DNA of 64,000 nucleotides from Isoetes taiwanensis (taxonomy: Eukaryota; Streptophyta; Lycopodiopsida; Isoetales; Isoetaceae). Positions within the stretch are counted from its first letter, which is position 1; each line of letters starts with the position of its first letter. Positions 1 to 11,600 of the stretch are shown one piece after another. A program made the translations under genes and the position numbers. The notes under the pieces are model-generated. The model made no database searches, was not told the DNA's origin, and saw only the letters and a program-made list of their open reading frames with translations. The stretch spans positions 6,910,618 through 6,974,617 of the forward strand of contig JAJEKV010000056.1 of the NCBI GenBank assembly GCA_021234155.1. The letters are read 5' to 3'.

Positions 1-27
1 CTCTATCGTGCCCCATATGACATCAAA

Positions 28-486
28 TTGGCCAATGGCCATATCACGAGACCTCAAGGCGTCACGCCTCTTCTTCACATCAACATTGGTGATCTCAGAT
101 TCCCCTTGGAATTTGGTGTTTGGAAGGCTGGAGAAGATCCAGGTGATTATGAAATGTTGGTCGGCAGACCTTTTCTCCGCCAGGCCAAGAGTATCCATTA
201 CTGGGCGACGGATCAGTTAGTCATCACAGATGGTCACCTCAATGCCACCATGGACTTGGAAACAGGCAAAATCATTTCCGTCGACAATGCTGAACCCTCT
301 CTCTCCGACACCGATTCTGAGGACGCCCAGAATATCTATCAAGTTCAGGCTCCACCTGCGAGTCTGCCTCTGTCCTCCTACCCCGAATATGCTGATCCTT
401 GGGGAGAAATGACTCTTGATCGTGACCAGCCGGCTGCTTTGCTTGACCCTTTACCCGGCTCCTTGCAATCGAATCCAACGTGTTGA
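28..486 (+). pseudogene. Retroviral-type aspartic protease, C-terminal part
   Basis: The open frame holds the end of a retropepsin-like domain, with a GRPFL motif at about residues 47-51 that matches the conserved end motif (LGRPFL and similar) of plant Ty3/gypsy proteases. The catalytic DTG/DSG motif would lie upstream, outside the window. After the domain comes an acidic, Pro/Ser-rich linker. The frame stops at 486, and the linker to reverse transcriptase continues in other frames, which shows frameshifts. Confidence 0.65.
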
Positions 487-605
487 TCACTTTTCGATGC
501 TGAACCTCCTGCCGCCCTCAGATGTACACGCCGTCATGAAGCAACCTCCGCTGATGAAACTCAAAGAACCTCTCTTTTCACCACGCAGAGTGCCACGATC
601 CCGTT

Positions 606-1434
606 ATGCTTCAACCTCCCCGCCACATTGTCCAAGACACGGAAGTTATTCCCCATATTCAGACTCCTGAAGTCGAGATTGTGGACGTAGGCAACAATCA
701 GCCTGTCCGCATTGCTGCACATCTTCCGACACCATATCGTAACAGGGCAGTCACGCTCTTCAAAAAGTTCAAACACATTTTCGCCTGGATCTTCGGGGGA
801 TCAACAAAACCTTGGGGGAACTCACCATTCCTACCAAGTCCCGATGCACGCCCAAATAGCAACGACAAGCATCGGGCTCAACCCCACTTACCGTGATCGC
901 GTCAAGGCGGAAATTGACAAACTCCTTGCTGCAGGTTTGATCTATGAGGTCAAACATTCTGAATGGGTGAGCCCCATCGTCATTGCACTCAAACACAATG
1001 GTAAGATCCGCGTTTGCGTGGACTACCGAAAACTCAATCAGGCCACGGAGCGTGATCATTTTCCACTTCCCTTCACAGACCAGGTTCTGGAAGAGGTTGC
1101 TGGACATGAGATGTACTCCTTCATGGATGGTTTTTCTGGCTACAATCAGATCTCAATCAAAGAATCAGATCAACTCAAGACTACTTTCACCACCCCGTGG
1201 GGCGCTTTTGCCTACAAGGTGGTTCCTTTTGGATTATCAAACTCTCCCTCCACGTTTCAACGTATCATGCTCTCAGTTTTTCAGGATTTTATGAAGGAAA
1301 ATCCCTTCTTGCAAATTTTTCAAGATGACTTCTCGCCTCTGATTCCATGGCTGACCATTTGGATAAATTGGAACTCGTCTTTCAGAAATGTGATGAGTCC
1401 CATTAGTCTCAATCTGAGAAATGCACCTTTTTAA
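606..1434 (+). pseudogene. Reverse transcriptase domain of gypsy pol
   Basis: A linker at 606-790 ends in a KHIFAW motif typical of the start of plant gypsy RT. A frameshift then leads into 712-1434. Visible RT motifs are SPIV, the KIRVCVDYRKLN block, a FMDGFSGYNQI block (RT motif A, catalytic Asp) and the FGLSNSPSTFQR block. The catalytic YxDD box (motif C) reads FQDD at about 1327-1338, so the usual Tyr is Phe and the hydrophobic residue is Gln. The frame then degrades. The domain would copy element RNA into cDNA; this copy is clearly inactive. Confidence 0.85.
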
Positions 1435-1475
1435 GTCACTTCCGGTGTTCTTTAGGACATGTAGTCGTCAAAGCG

Positions 1476-2128
1476 GTATCACCACGGATCCTGCCAAAAT
1501 CAGCTGTGTGCTCAAGGCTCAAGCACCAGCCAATATCAAGGAAACACGCTCTTTCTTGGGTAAGGTCAATTATTACTCCACCTTCATCCCCGACTCGCGG
1601 CCATTGCGTATCCCATTCATAAACTCACGGGTGATGAATCCACCTGGGCTTGGAATTCCCAGGCGGATGCTTCCAACAGTTGAAGCTCTTGCTTACTCAG
1701 GCCCCGGTTCTTGTTCCTCCTCAATGGGACAAGCCCTTTCATGTTCATGTCGATGTCTCGGCATTTGCTATTGGAGCTGTTCTTTCTCAAGAATATGATG
1801 CGCACACTGATAAACCAAAACCGACCGCCCGGAACTCAATTCTGGCGGCGCAACTACTCTGCCACGCAGGCGAAAGCCTTGGGTTTAATTTTTCAAGGTC
1901 CAACGCTTCCGTCACTATCTTTTGGGCAGTCAGATCAAATTCTTTGTTGACCACCAGGCACTTCTTTATTTGATCAACAAATCCACGCCCACGGGCCGCA
2001 TTGCTCGTTGGGTCCTCCTTCTGCAAGAATTTGCACCTTTTGAAATTGTTCACAAGGCCGGCAAATCTCATGTTGTCCCAGATTATCTTTCACGATCCAC
2101 CACGGATGATCCCTCCACCGAGTCTCGG
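1476..2128 (+). pseudogene. RT connection and RNase H domain of gypsy pol
   Basis: The frame at 1421-1610 carries the end of the RT thumb (ITTDPAKI, then RSFLGKVNYYSTFIP). The frame at 1650-1800 carries the start of RNase H (PFHVHVDVSAFAIGAVLSQE, with the first catalytic Asp). The frame at 1922-2128 carries its end (KFFVDHQALLYL, then FEIVHKAGKSHVVPDYLSR). At least two frame changes separate these pieces. The order and spacing are normal for Ty3/gypsy pol. Confidence 0.85.
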
Positions 2129-2229
2129 GCGCCTTTCCCGGACGCTCAACTCTTTTTGGTCACGGCAACACCTCATTGGTTTCATGACTTTCAGCAATCT
2201 CCCTCCGCGAGGCGCTCTTCCACCGAGGG

Positions 2230-3503
2230 GCGCCACGCTCTCTCCGCCAGCGACAATCGGCGTCGACATCAATTTCTCCGCGAGGTCCGTGACTACACCA
2301 TGGTTGCGGGCCATCTTTACAAAAGGGGTAAGGATACCATCCTTCGACCGGCCAGTTCTCCCTCATGAGGTCCCGATATTGTTCGAGAAGCCCATGAAGG
2401 GCTCGGTGGTGGTCATTTTCATGGTGACACCACGGCACGCAAAAATCCTTCTTGCTAGTTATTTTTGGCCCACTCTTCAAAGACGCCACGCACACGCCCG
2501 CACGTGTGATGCTTGCCGGCGTGTGGGGGGCCCACGCCCGTGACGCTCTTCCCTTGACGCCGCCGCCACGCCACTTCCCTTCAAAGAATGGGGAATGGAT
2601 TTTGTGGGACCCATCGATCCTCTGCCCGCGGCACACCCGCGTGCGGCTACATTATGGTTCTCACCGACTACGCTACCAAATGGGCTTTTAAGCTTGCGCA
2701 CTTCCGCACAACACCTGCGGCAAGCCGCGGCCAAGGTCATCTATCAACAAATCATCACGCGATTCGGCCTGCCCCGGGCGGTGGGTCGATGATCGTGGTG
2801 TCCATTTTATCAATCATACCATCAAGGAGCTGACGGATTATCTCCTGATACATCATCACAAGAGCACACCTTACTATCCTCAAGGGAATGGTTTGGCAGA
2901 AAGCACCAACAAAACTCTGGTCACAATTCTCAAGAAAATTTGTGACGCTTCTCGCACTGACTGGCAAACAAAGCTTCCTACTGTTCTTTGGGCTTACAAT
3001 ACTTGTTTCAAAATAGCTACTGGTCACACTCCTTTCAAATTGGTTTATGGTCAAGAAGCTCTCATGCCTTTTGAGTACATTCTCCCAACTCTCCGTTTTC
3101 AACTGGCTACTGCCCATAATCCGCCTGCTGCACTCAAAGAAAGGGTTTATCAATTGGAACAGTTGGATGAACTTAGAAGGGATGCTTATATCTTCATGGA
3201 CAACGGTTGCAAAGATCTTTACATGACAAATGTTTGAAGACAAAAACATTCAAGGAAGGAGATTTGGTTCTTCTTTATGATTCTCGGTACAAAAATTTTC
3301 CAGGTAAGCTTAAGTTTCGATGGCTTGGCCCTTATCAAATTGTTCAAGTGGTTCAACCCAGTGTTTTCCAGCTGGCTGAGTTAGATGGAACTCCATTACC
3401 TACACTGGTTAATGGCTTTCGCCTCAAAATATTTCATACCACAGAAAGTAAAAATCAACCAACAGAAGCTGTTCCAGACGCAAACACAACAGATAGTGAC
3501 TAA
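2230..3503 (+). pseudogene. Integrase of gypsy pol, with C-terminal tail
   Basis: Remnants of the HHCC zinc-binding domain lie at 2390-2540 (ending CDACRR). The core domain keeps its catalytic triad across frames: Asp in MDFVGPID (about 2595), Asp in DDRGVHFIN (about 2790), and Glu in YPQGNGLAEST (about 2880-2910). The C-terminal tail at 3207-3503 has the usual GDLVLLYD and KFRWLGPYQI motifs and ends at a TAA. No chromodomain is evident. At least three frame changes occur between 2230 and 3240. It would insert the cDNA copy into the genome. Confidence 0.85.
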
Positions 3504-4324
3504 ACCAGCGGCATATTTATATTATAGGTGGAAATTTTTTACAAAATGTGGGCACAGCCCAGCTATTTCCGCTATGGGCACTGCCCTATATACAAAAACG
3601 GGCTCAGAGCCCTATCTACTCAGTCCTAAGAAGAAAAACCCTCTACTCCGGGTTCGGAGCAGAGGTGATGCGCAGGATGTGGTAGAGGTTATGCTCCGGG
3701 TCCCAGCGAAGGTGCAGAATCACCTCCATCCCGTTGGTCTTCGGATCGGGATGTTCAGCCATCCCGGCACACCAGCCATCCATCGCCAGGCCACGGTTGT
3801 GGCAGCGCCAGAGGTCCAGACAATCCATCTTACAGGTAATCCACTCCAGACAGTTCGAAGGCATAGTGCAGTTATCATGCAAACCAGCCGCAGACATACT
3901 GAGCGCCATCGGATGCCTTCGCTTCACTCCCGGTTCGTCTTATATAGCCAACCGAGGAACTCCTTGTCGACGTGGACCAATCACAAAAATTGCCAACGTG
4001 TTTGCAATGCAAGGCTGTTTCTAAAATGAGAATCTTTTCTCCCGCCGCATATCTAGCCATGGTACCTTCTGACACATTCGTCTTAATGATATCCCACTTC
4101 GAATTGCCAGCATTAAATGCCATTCCTTCTTTTCACGCCCGTCGAACATTAAAGTGTGTCCTTTGGCCACCTGTCCCATCCCATCATTCTCTCACGCCTC
4201 ATCTCCACCGTTCATTACTTATCCCTTTGTTGTTTAGGGACTTAGCCAAATTTTTGCCTCTCAATCGCCTCCTTGGCATCTTTCGACACCTGGCCCCATC
4301 AACGGTTGCAGCTTCGCCCTCATC
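3504..4324 (+). other. Non-coding spacer between pol and the extra ORF
   Basis: No convincing coding sequence was found. The first part carries short repeats of a GGGC(A/T)C(A/T)G-like motif (3548-3612). A TATATAG at about 3939-3945 could serve as an internal promoter for the downstream ORF, but nothing else supports that. Confidence 0.4.
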
Positions 4325-5254
4325 ATGCCCCTTCGCCCACATTTGCGCGCCCTAAACCTTTTCGTCTATCTGCGCCTTCGTCTTCTATTCTCTGCTCTCC
4401 GCCTTCTTCAAACAGTTCCTTCTGTTCCGACGCTTTTCGCCATGGCTGCCCCCAAACTTTCTACACTTCAAGCTTCTGCTCCAAGGGATGCGACTCTTTT
4501 CGGGTCTGTGTCTTTCTCGACGCCCACTTTTCGAGAGGCCCTTGTTGGTCCGAGTCGGGACGTTGCGGAACGCCACAAGCTTTATGAATTTTCACAAATG
4601 GAGCTCCCGGCCCCAAATCCGGCGCAATTCCAGCAGTTCATCGCTCACATCGTCAACAGCTCGGAAGGATTTGCTACGGTGGTCGATGGCACCACCATTT
4701 TACTTACTTAGCATTTGATTTCTGAGGTATTCCACATCCCTTTGCAAAAACCTTATGTCTCTTGGGCTGCTTTACAGGACATGGACGTCACTCAGTTTGG
4801 CGCTCCTGCTTATCAAGCCAACCAGCATCGCCTCACAAATATTGCCAAACCCCATGAGACTTTTGTGAAGTTTCTGTGGCGAAAATTGCTTGGGCATTCC
4901 ATTAAGAACACCCACATCAATAAGCCGTTTTATAATATGGTCATCACTGCCATCCACTCCACTCTCCATGTTGATTGGCCACAGCTCTTATTCTACCGCC
5001 TTCTTCAAGAAGTCGACCGCCTCAGGGCTACTCCCTCCTCTGTCTCTGAAATTTCCGTGGGTGGCCATCTTCAGGCCCTCATTCGTCATTACCTCCCTGT
5101 TCTTGTGAGCCCTTCCACTTCCCATACCTCCACTCAGCGCTCTCTGCATTCCCAGCATCAAGCCCAGCAGGTACGTACCTTCACGCCCCGACTTTCCCAC
5201 GATCATGTTCAACACCCGGACCACGCGTATTCTTTTATCCTCTTCCTCCTCTGA
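4325..5254 (+). pseudogene. Extra ORF downstream of pol (plant transposon protein-like)
   Basis: One frame runs from 4325 to 5254, broken only by an in-frame TAG at 4709-4711. A likely start is the Met at 4442 (MAAPKLS). The middle (about 4720-5010), with patterns such as VSWAALQDMD, FVKFLWRKLL and NKPFYNMVITAIH, resembles the 'putative plant transposon protein' domain encoded by extra ORFs of Tat/Athila retroelements. That match is by pattern and order only. The role of these ORFs is unknown. The position after integrase and before the 3' LTR supports the assignment. Confidence 0.55.
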
Positions 5255-5490
5255 AGCCACGCCTTCCCATTCCCGTCATGCCTCTCAACAATCTCAGACA
5301 AGGCAACAACAAAGCCCTGCACCTCCCCATCCTCGACAGCTCCTGTACAAATTCCAGCAAGATGTTCAAGCCGCTGCCATGCAGCTACATGCATCACAGG
5401 AGGCTCTCATGGTAGGGTGTTGAGCGTCCCTCGAGGAATCCGATCTTTGTTCAAAGAGACCTTCAAGCTGCCACTGCCCATGTTCAAACT

Positions 5491-6139
5491 TTGGAGGCCC
5501 AACTTCAAGAAAAGCACGCGGCTCTATTACAGGCCCGTATAGATCTCACAAGTGCTCAGGATCAGACCAGCCTACTTACAGATCAGCAGGCTCAGCTCCA
5601 AACCCAAATTCAGGACTTATTGGAACAGAACAAGTTCAAAGATACCCTCCTGGGTGAAAAGGAGAAACACATTGCTAAGCTAGACACCTTGTACTCAGAG
5701 CTTTGTGACAATTACAAACACTCAAGTTCAAAATCTCACTGAAGCGTGAAGCTTCGACTCACCTCCCTTGAAGCTTCGGCTTTCCACGCTAACCAATCAG
5801 TTAACGTCCCTCCAGACTCAGCTTTTGGAGGCTCAGAAACAAAAGGTCATCGATGACGCGGAGATTGCCACGCTTCGCCTCCATACTCCTGGGCCATCCT
5901 CTTCGCATGCCACGCTTCCTGGTAAACGAGTCCGTGATCAGTCCCGTCTTTTGTTAGAAAAGGAGCATCGAATCCGTGACCTTGAACATCAGCTCCAAAG
6001 AGCGGTTCAATCTGGCCGAGGGCGCCCCGAAACAAACATGAGGGATATCTTGAAATTGCTACAAACATCCCGGTGGACTTCTCTACTCCTTCCAGCTATC
6101 TTGACTATGTGGTGGCCCGACGGCACCTCTTTCTTTTGA
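5491..6139 (+). pseudogene. Coiled-coil continuation of the extra ORF
   Basis: Two frames (5491-5742 and 5768-6139) encode Gln/Leu/Glu-rich heptad-like sequence (LQEKHAALLQARIDL, then LTNQLTSLQTQLLEAQKQ and LLEKEHRIRDLEHQLQRA), typical of a long coiled coil. A frame change near 5745 separates them. They probably formed the C-terminal half of the extra ORF. No enzymatic motif is seen. Confidence 0.5.
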
Positions 6140-7450
6140 AGTGGTATCGCGGCCAATGGCACCGTTTCATCAACGACCACTCAAAAGTGTGGACTTCCTT
6201 CGGATCCGGCCGGATCTTTCTATAGCGGATAAGGGTTTATTTTGTGCACTCTTAGTCTTTGATCAGCTTACGGTTGAAGATCCCGAATTAGTCATCTTCC
6301 GAAGTTGTTCAAAATTTTATGGCTTATGTTTTCATGACTTCTACCCGGGCGGATCTCCATGATAAATTCGGGATGAGGCCCATCGTGTTTTTAGAGGCAA
6401 CTCCAATGCTTTGCTTGGTTGTTATCACCAACCAACAAATATTTCACGGATCCCCTTTCGGTCTCGGACTTTTGAGCAGAGTACATGCACGAATTGGCTC
6501 GGACTTACCTCCTCGTGGCGGGTTGAAACGTTGGAACAGTGTAAACAAAAATCTGGCGCACCACGATGATCTTGAGTTTGCCCGTTTATATGCGCGACTT
6601 GGGAGGCTACAATCAACTCGGGTGGCCTTGCGGAAAGCAAGACCATCCCCACGGGTTGGGTCAATCCTCCCCGCTATCAATTACTCTCTACTTCAGAATG
6701 GGACCATTGGTGTCGTGCTCTTGATCAAAATCTTGTTCAAGCATTTAGGGACATGGCTCTGCAACCCACGCACACGGGCATGCTTCCCTCTCCATATGCT
6801 TCCTTAGGAGCCCCTCCCCGCCCGGTTTCCTTTCTTTTCGACCGGGCGTCTTCCCTTTTGGACGAAGGTCATGGATGGCCACGCTGGGTCAACTCCGCCT
6901 CAGATCTCCACGGATCTCCGGTGAGATCCCCGATTTGTCAGACGCTCCAACTGGGAGGATAATGCCACTTTGGACACTACTGAAAATTGGATTCATATCG
7001 GTAATGAGCGTGGTTGGCAAAAGCCTGCTGATGCCTTGCATGGTCTTGATACCTTCTTGCAGAATGCTGCCACCTCACCAGACCCTTAGTCCGCCCACCA
7101 AAATTTGGTTTTACGTGCTGCTCTCAAATGCATCCCGCTTTCGGCTCTTTAGATCGGCGTCCCAATCTTTCACCGCAATCCGAATGCCGGCGTCGGTGCT
7201 TTTCGGTCTCAAACCCGCCTTCTCATGGAGTGCCGGTTTGTTCCTTGGCGCCCATGCCGCCACGAAGACATGGTGCGCTCTCACTTCCTCATTGAGGCCC
7301 ATCACGCCCTAGGGCTCAACACCCCCGGCGGCTCTTCAAACACGCCCGGGACCTCATTGCTCATTACCATAATGGCGCCCGATCTCATTCCCTTCGTGAG
7401 GATCACTTTCCGGCTCTTTGGTTTCCGCCCTCGGAAGCACTTCCTCCTTT
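6140..7450 (+). other. Retroelement 3' region, no intact gene
   Basis: Only short overlapping frames occur here, none recognisable. The GC content matches the rest of the element. It is read as a decayed end of the extra ORF plus untranslated sequence before the polypurine tract. Confidence 0.4.
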
Positions 7451-7462
7451 GTGGTGGGGGAG
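7451..7462 (+). other. Polypurine tract
   Basis: A G-rich purine run (GTGGTGGGGGAG, one T) directly precedes the TG that opens the 3' LTR. This is where plus-strand primer sits in LTR retrotransposons. Confidence 0.6.
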
Positions 7463-8035
7463 TGTTAGTCCCAGTGCCTCCCGGTTCGGGACTATTCATG
7501 CATCTGACGGACGAGGTCAAGCTCAAGGATCCACAGGCAGTGCACGGGTCAGCCGTCAAAAGCCCAAAAAAAGACCAAGCGGCCGGACCCACGCACAAAG
7601 CACGGTCTCTACCAAAGAGGCGCCGACAAGTGATGACCTGTCGGGCCATGATTCTAGGCACTTCAAGAGGCACCGCCAACATTCCTGCAAATCAGGCCTC
7701 CTTTAGGAGTCGGCACCGAGATCAGTCAGAGTGTCTATATTGGGCCAAAGGCCATTGTACTATATATATGAGTAGAGCTAGCACATGAGTTTGAGATGAG
7801 TTTTGAGTCTTGTCTCTCTTCAGCCTTCTCTCGATTGCGAGAGCTCATGTATGTTCATCATTGATATCAAGGAAGCTTATCATTTTCCCCTCATTGTTCT
7901 CTTTTGTTCTGTTTTCTTCTTCTTGTTCTTTTCTTGCAAATCCCGCGTGACATAGTCCCCCGGATTCTCCTGTTAGATCCAAGGGTCCTCACAGAGGGCT
8001 GTCTTGCAGGAGTTCCCGAACCCAGACCCCAAACA
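7463..8035 (+). repeat. 3' LTR of the gypsy element
   Basis: The LTR starts TGTTAGTCCC after the polypurine tract and ends ACCCCAAACA, giving a TGTT...AACA terminal pair, for 573 bp. The end is fixed from outside: from 8036 the sequence matches the 3' flank of the MTPSL gene at 18716 onward. The 5' LTR is not in the window, so the two cannot be compared. Confidence 0.7.
7761..7768 (+). promoter_or_regulatory. TATA box in LTR
   Basis: A TATATATA motif lies about 300 bp into the LTR, where the U3/R promoter of an LTR retrotransposon is expected. A C/T-rich, GT-rich tract follows. Confidence 0.45.
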
Positions 8036-8582
8036 ATAGCCCAAAATGCATAAATAGTCACTATAGAATTTCATATTATTACATAAATGTATACAATATT
8101 GCATTTGAACTAGCTTTGGTCTTTTGCTCCAACGGGTAAGATGCCATCATTGATACACATTCATGCCATACTACACTATCACAATGAAGAGAAGAGGGAG
8201 AATTCCTTAAGTCGATAATTAATCTACACATACCACACCAACATAAAGTAATTCAGTCTTTTGCAATTGTTATATCCTGCTTCTAAGGTCATAGTTTAAA
8301 GCAAAATAAAATTATTGTTTTCCTCGACTAAAGAATGACGTCCACGATGCCTTGGAGAACAACCATTCCATTTGATGTATGCTGGAAAGTGGGAGGACAA
8401 GGTATCCAAGTAAGCATGAAGGGAAGGTTGGTGTTGGACATGGTGAGAAGCTGCAAACTCTTGGAGGAGAAATTTGAACTCATCCTCTATGGCTTGCAAC
8501 CTTTGACACGATTGCAAGATCGCTTCTTTCATGGTGCATCCAGATATTTCTCTAATTATCGACAGGGCATTCCATAAGACAC
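8036..8582 (-). pseudogene. Truncated MTPSL gene copy (3' end only)
   Basis: This stretch is nearly identical to 18716-19266 and covers the 3' flank and the last ~95 codons of the terpene synthase-like gene. The coding part is 8296-8582. Homology stops at one side at the LTR end (8035/8036) and at the other after 8582, where a GAAG microsatellite begins. It lacks both metal-binding motifs, so it cannot be active. The C-terminus ends a few residues earlier than in the full copy. The high identity points to a recent duplication, followed by retrotransposon insertion in its 3' flank. Confidence 0.85.
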
Positions 8583-8587
8583 CAAAA

Positions 8588-8639
8588 GAAGGAAGGAAGG
8601 AAGGAAGGAAGGAAGGAAGGAAGGAAGGAAGGAAGGAAG
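8588..8639 (+). repeat. (GAAG)n microsatellite
   Basis: About 13 perfect GAAG units sit at the breakpoint of the truncated MTPSL copy. Confidence 0.95.
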
Positions 8640-11600
8640 AGAGATAATGCAGTGTGTCATTTGGTAAAAGAAAACATGTGCCATTTTCTTTTAGGCCTAG
8701 ACTTGATCACAAGTTAAATAATTAATCATCTTTAACAAAACATTAGAGACAAATCATCCTAATTGCAGTCTTGCTTCCAATCTGATTTCAATAAACATGT
8801 TGCTCAAAGGATATGGATTTAGGGTTCAGAATAACACAGAATAATATTTGATTTCAATCCTCAACCCTATACATGGCTAAAAAAACTCAATTCAACATGT
8901 CTCAAGATAAAAAGCGAATGCTTATTACCTCAATTTAAATTTATGATCTTCCTATTGTATAAAATCAACTATGAATCATAGTAAGTTGCATGTCTAAATA
9001 AAACAGTAATACTAAGAGGACCTTGATGAAGAGTTTTCTCATGTCTGATATGCTACAAAAGCATATGATCTTATCTTCCCAACAATTGTAGAGCTAGAAA
9101 AGAGCTACAAAAGCAATTTCTGCATTTAGAAAAAAATGTATGGAATTTATTTCTTGCTACTTTGGCAAGAAACAATATGTCTAGAAAGTTTGAATAACTT
9201 ATCTGTATGTTCTGAAATAATGCCCAAGCTGGACCATTGAAACGATATTTACACCATCCCTAATAGAACAAAACAGAGGAGGTGGAGTCCCGGTTACCTG
9301 CAGTCAACCAGACAAATGTTAGCCTGAGCAGGATAACAATGAAAGGACTAGCAGGTAAGCTATGGAACACCACGAGGTATAACACTTCACCGTGTTCTGT
9401 TCAAAAATGTATACATGTTTTAAAACTGTGCACAAAGAAACACAATCAGGACCATTAACTCCTATGATAGTCCATCAATTTTGCATGTACGACACTAGAA
9501 TGTGAATAAAAGCATCGCACATGTCAATACTACAACAAGTGCTAAGTGTTAACCTTTATGTCAATGCTTGAACTGCAAGATTAGATCTGCAGTAATAGAT
9601 CAGCCACACATATATATTCTAAGACATTCAAACGCAATAATGTTACAAGAACCTCTAACTTTGATCTGATATAAACCAATAGATAGTGTTCAAATAAATG
9701 GCAGATGTCGGACAAGTTCAGTGATCTCAGAAGTATCTCAAAAGTATCTCAAGTTTAGCCCTTCACCAAGTTCAATCCAATTGATCTCAAAGTTCTCAAA
9801 AGAGTCTTATTTCATAATGGAACATACAACTTCTGAAAAACACAAGCTCTAACTTGTAACTCATATGCTGTGTGTAATAATGGCATTGATAGCACAGGCC
9901 TTAACCTGGTAATGATCTAGAACAAGTTTGGAGTTCATATCTTTGTAGCAGAATTAAAAAATGCACCACAGAGTTTTCTAGATTTGTTTTTTAGCTACTC
10001 ACATGTCAAGTTCATTGAATGGCAGTGTTCATGTTCAAAACCATAATTGTACAGACCTGGATTGAAGTCTTCTATCCATAGCCATCGGTAGTGTTAGAAT
10101 TTGAATTGAACTGCATCATATTGTATGCTGGATCCATCATTACGATTTAAAAGAATAGAATAGTTTTTTAACGTCCATGGAGACCAATAGGTCATGGGAC
10201 CCATACAATGGGCTAGTACAATCATTACTACTAGGATTTAAAAGAACCCAGTATCTAATGCTACAATGATCACGAAAGCCAGCTCCACAAATGCCAAAAG
10301 CTTCAACTGGAATAATACGAATGTGTGTTGAAATGCAAAATGTAGATCCGGGCTTTATGAAATAGCGTCTACAATTTTTTCCAAAAGGGGAGCATCCATG
10401 GGTATGCCATCCAGCATGAAGAACAAAGTTACAAGAAGATTAAGCTCTTGCAGCACAGATCACCATTGCCGCTTATGAAATGCAAGAGCCCTGCAGAGCT
10501 GTTAGATATCAAGGCAAAACCCTAGATGTAAGGGGTTTTTTTTCCCAACATGTTTTCCCAACATGTTTCCAAAGTAACGGCAAAAATAAAGAGGGCTTTT
10601 TTTTCTTTTATGCTTGTCACATTTCACATGAGGGGATGAAATGGAACCACTTTTGATAACGATGCATGTGCCTTTTTGCAACTTTTTGCAAGAAGCAAAC
10701 AAATGCATGAAAGAAATAATTTGGTTTGAAGCCACTTGGCAATATGCATGTATAGATAAACTTGCATGCCTTTTCTTTACAAAGGCCTTTGGAAAAGCCT
10801 TTATATAAGTACAAATCCAAAATTTAGGGAAGTGGATCTTAAAATGCCATTTTGAGGCATAGTCTAATGTAGTACAATTTTTAATACTACAAGAAATTTA
10901 TCGTTTGCCCAACTCGTGGCAAAGGAGTTTTGTATTAAGTCAAAAGGATCCTATGGACTTGGGAAATTGAACTAAAAGTGTCTAAGTTGGATAACTCTAA
11001 CCTTCAAATTTTTTCAAAAAGCTCAAAAGCAATGCAAAAGCATATAAACTAGTCTATGCAATTGCATCTTTATAAACATTTTGCAACAGCTGCAGAAAAA
11101 TCTAGATATCATAGCTGTTTGAGCGAGAAAACATAAAAAAAATTCAAGATACAGTATCTAGCTTGTACATTTTGCACATGGGGCATGCGACTCTTGCTCT
11201 TAGTCCAATTCAAGTCTGCTTCTTCTCCCGAGAAGCGCAATAAACTGTATTAAGATCAATTACAATATATAGTACTTTTGCAATTTGTTGCAGCATGAAC
11301 TGGGCCAAATTATTGTAGAAAGATCAGGTTATATTCCAGCTCTTGAGGTCAGAAACTCCATCATCTTAAGTAGTTATAGAGCATCTCAAGACGAACTCTG
11401 CCTGTTTGGCATTATCTTGTAGACTTCTTGAATTTGCTTGGACCAGATTTACTCTTAAATAAAGAACGTTTTCCTTGTTTGCAAGACACTCTTTGTCTAA
11501 TGGTGATATCTCAATGCTTCTAAATGCTTGTTAGAATACTACTCAGTATAACAAAGGTCCAAAAAATGATAAGAGTTCATCCTGCAAACTTTGCATCAGA

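Larger units (their letters stand above)
1..8035 (+). mobile_element. Ty3/gypsy LTR retrotransposon, 3' part, decayed
   Basis: Pol domains follow one another in Ty3/gypsy order: protease end, reverse transcriptase, RNase H, integrase, then a post-integrase tail ending at 3503. About 4 kb of extra sequence with a second ORF and coiled coils follows before a polypurine tract and a 3' LTR. An extra gene between pol and the 3' LTR is typical of the Tat/Athila side of the Ty3/gypsy family. The pol reading frame is broken many times, so the copy is dead. The 5' LTR and gag lie left of the window. It inserted into the 3' flank of a truncated MTPSL copy, whose sequence starts directly after the LTR. 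Confidence 0.9.

Noticed and set aside
1-3503. Integrated pararetrovirus
   Set aside because: Integrase with a D,D,E triad and LTR structure make this a Ty3/gypsy retrotransposon; no movement or coat protein region is seen.
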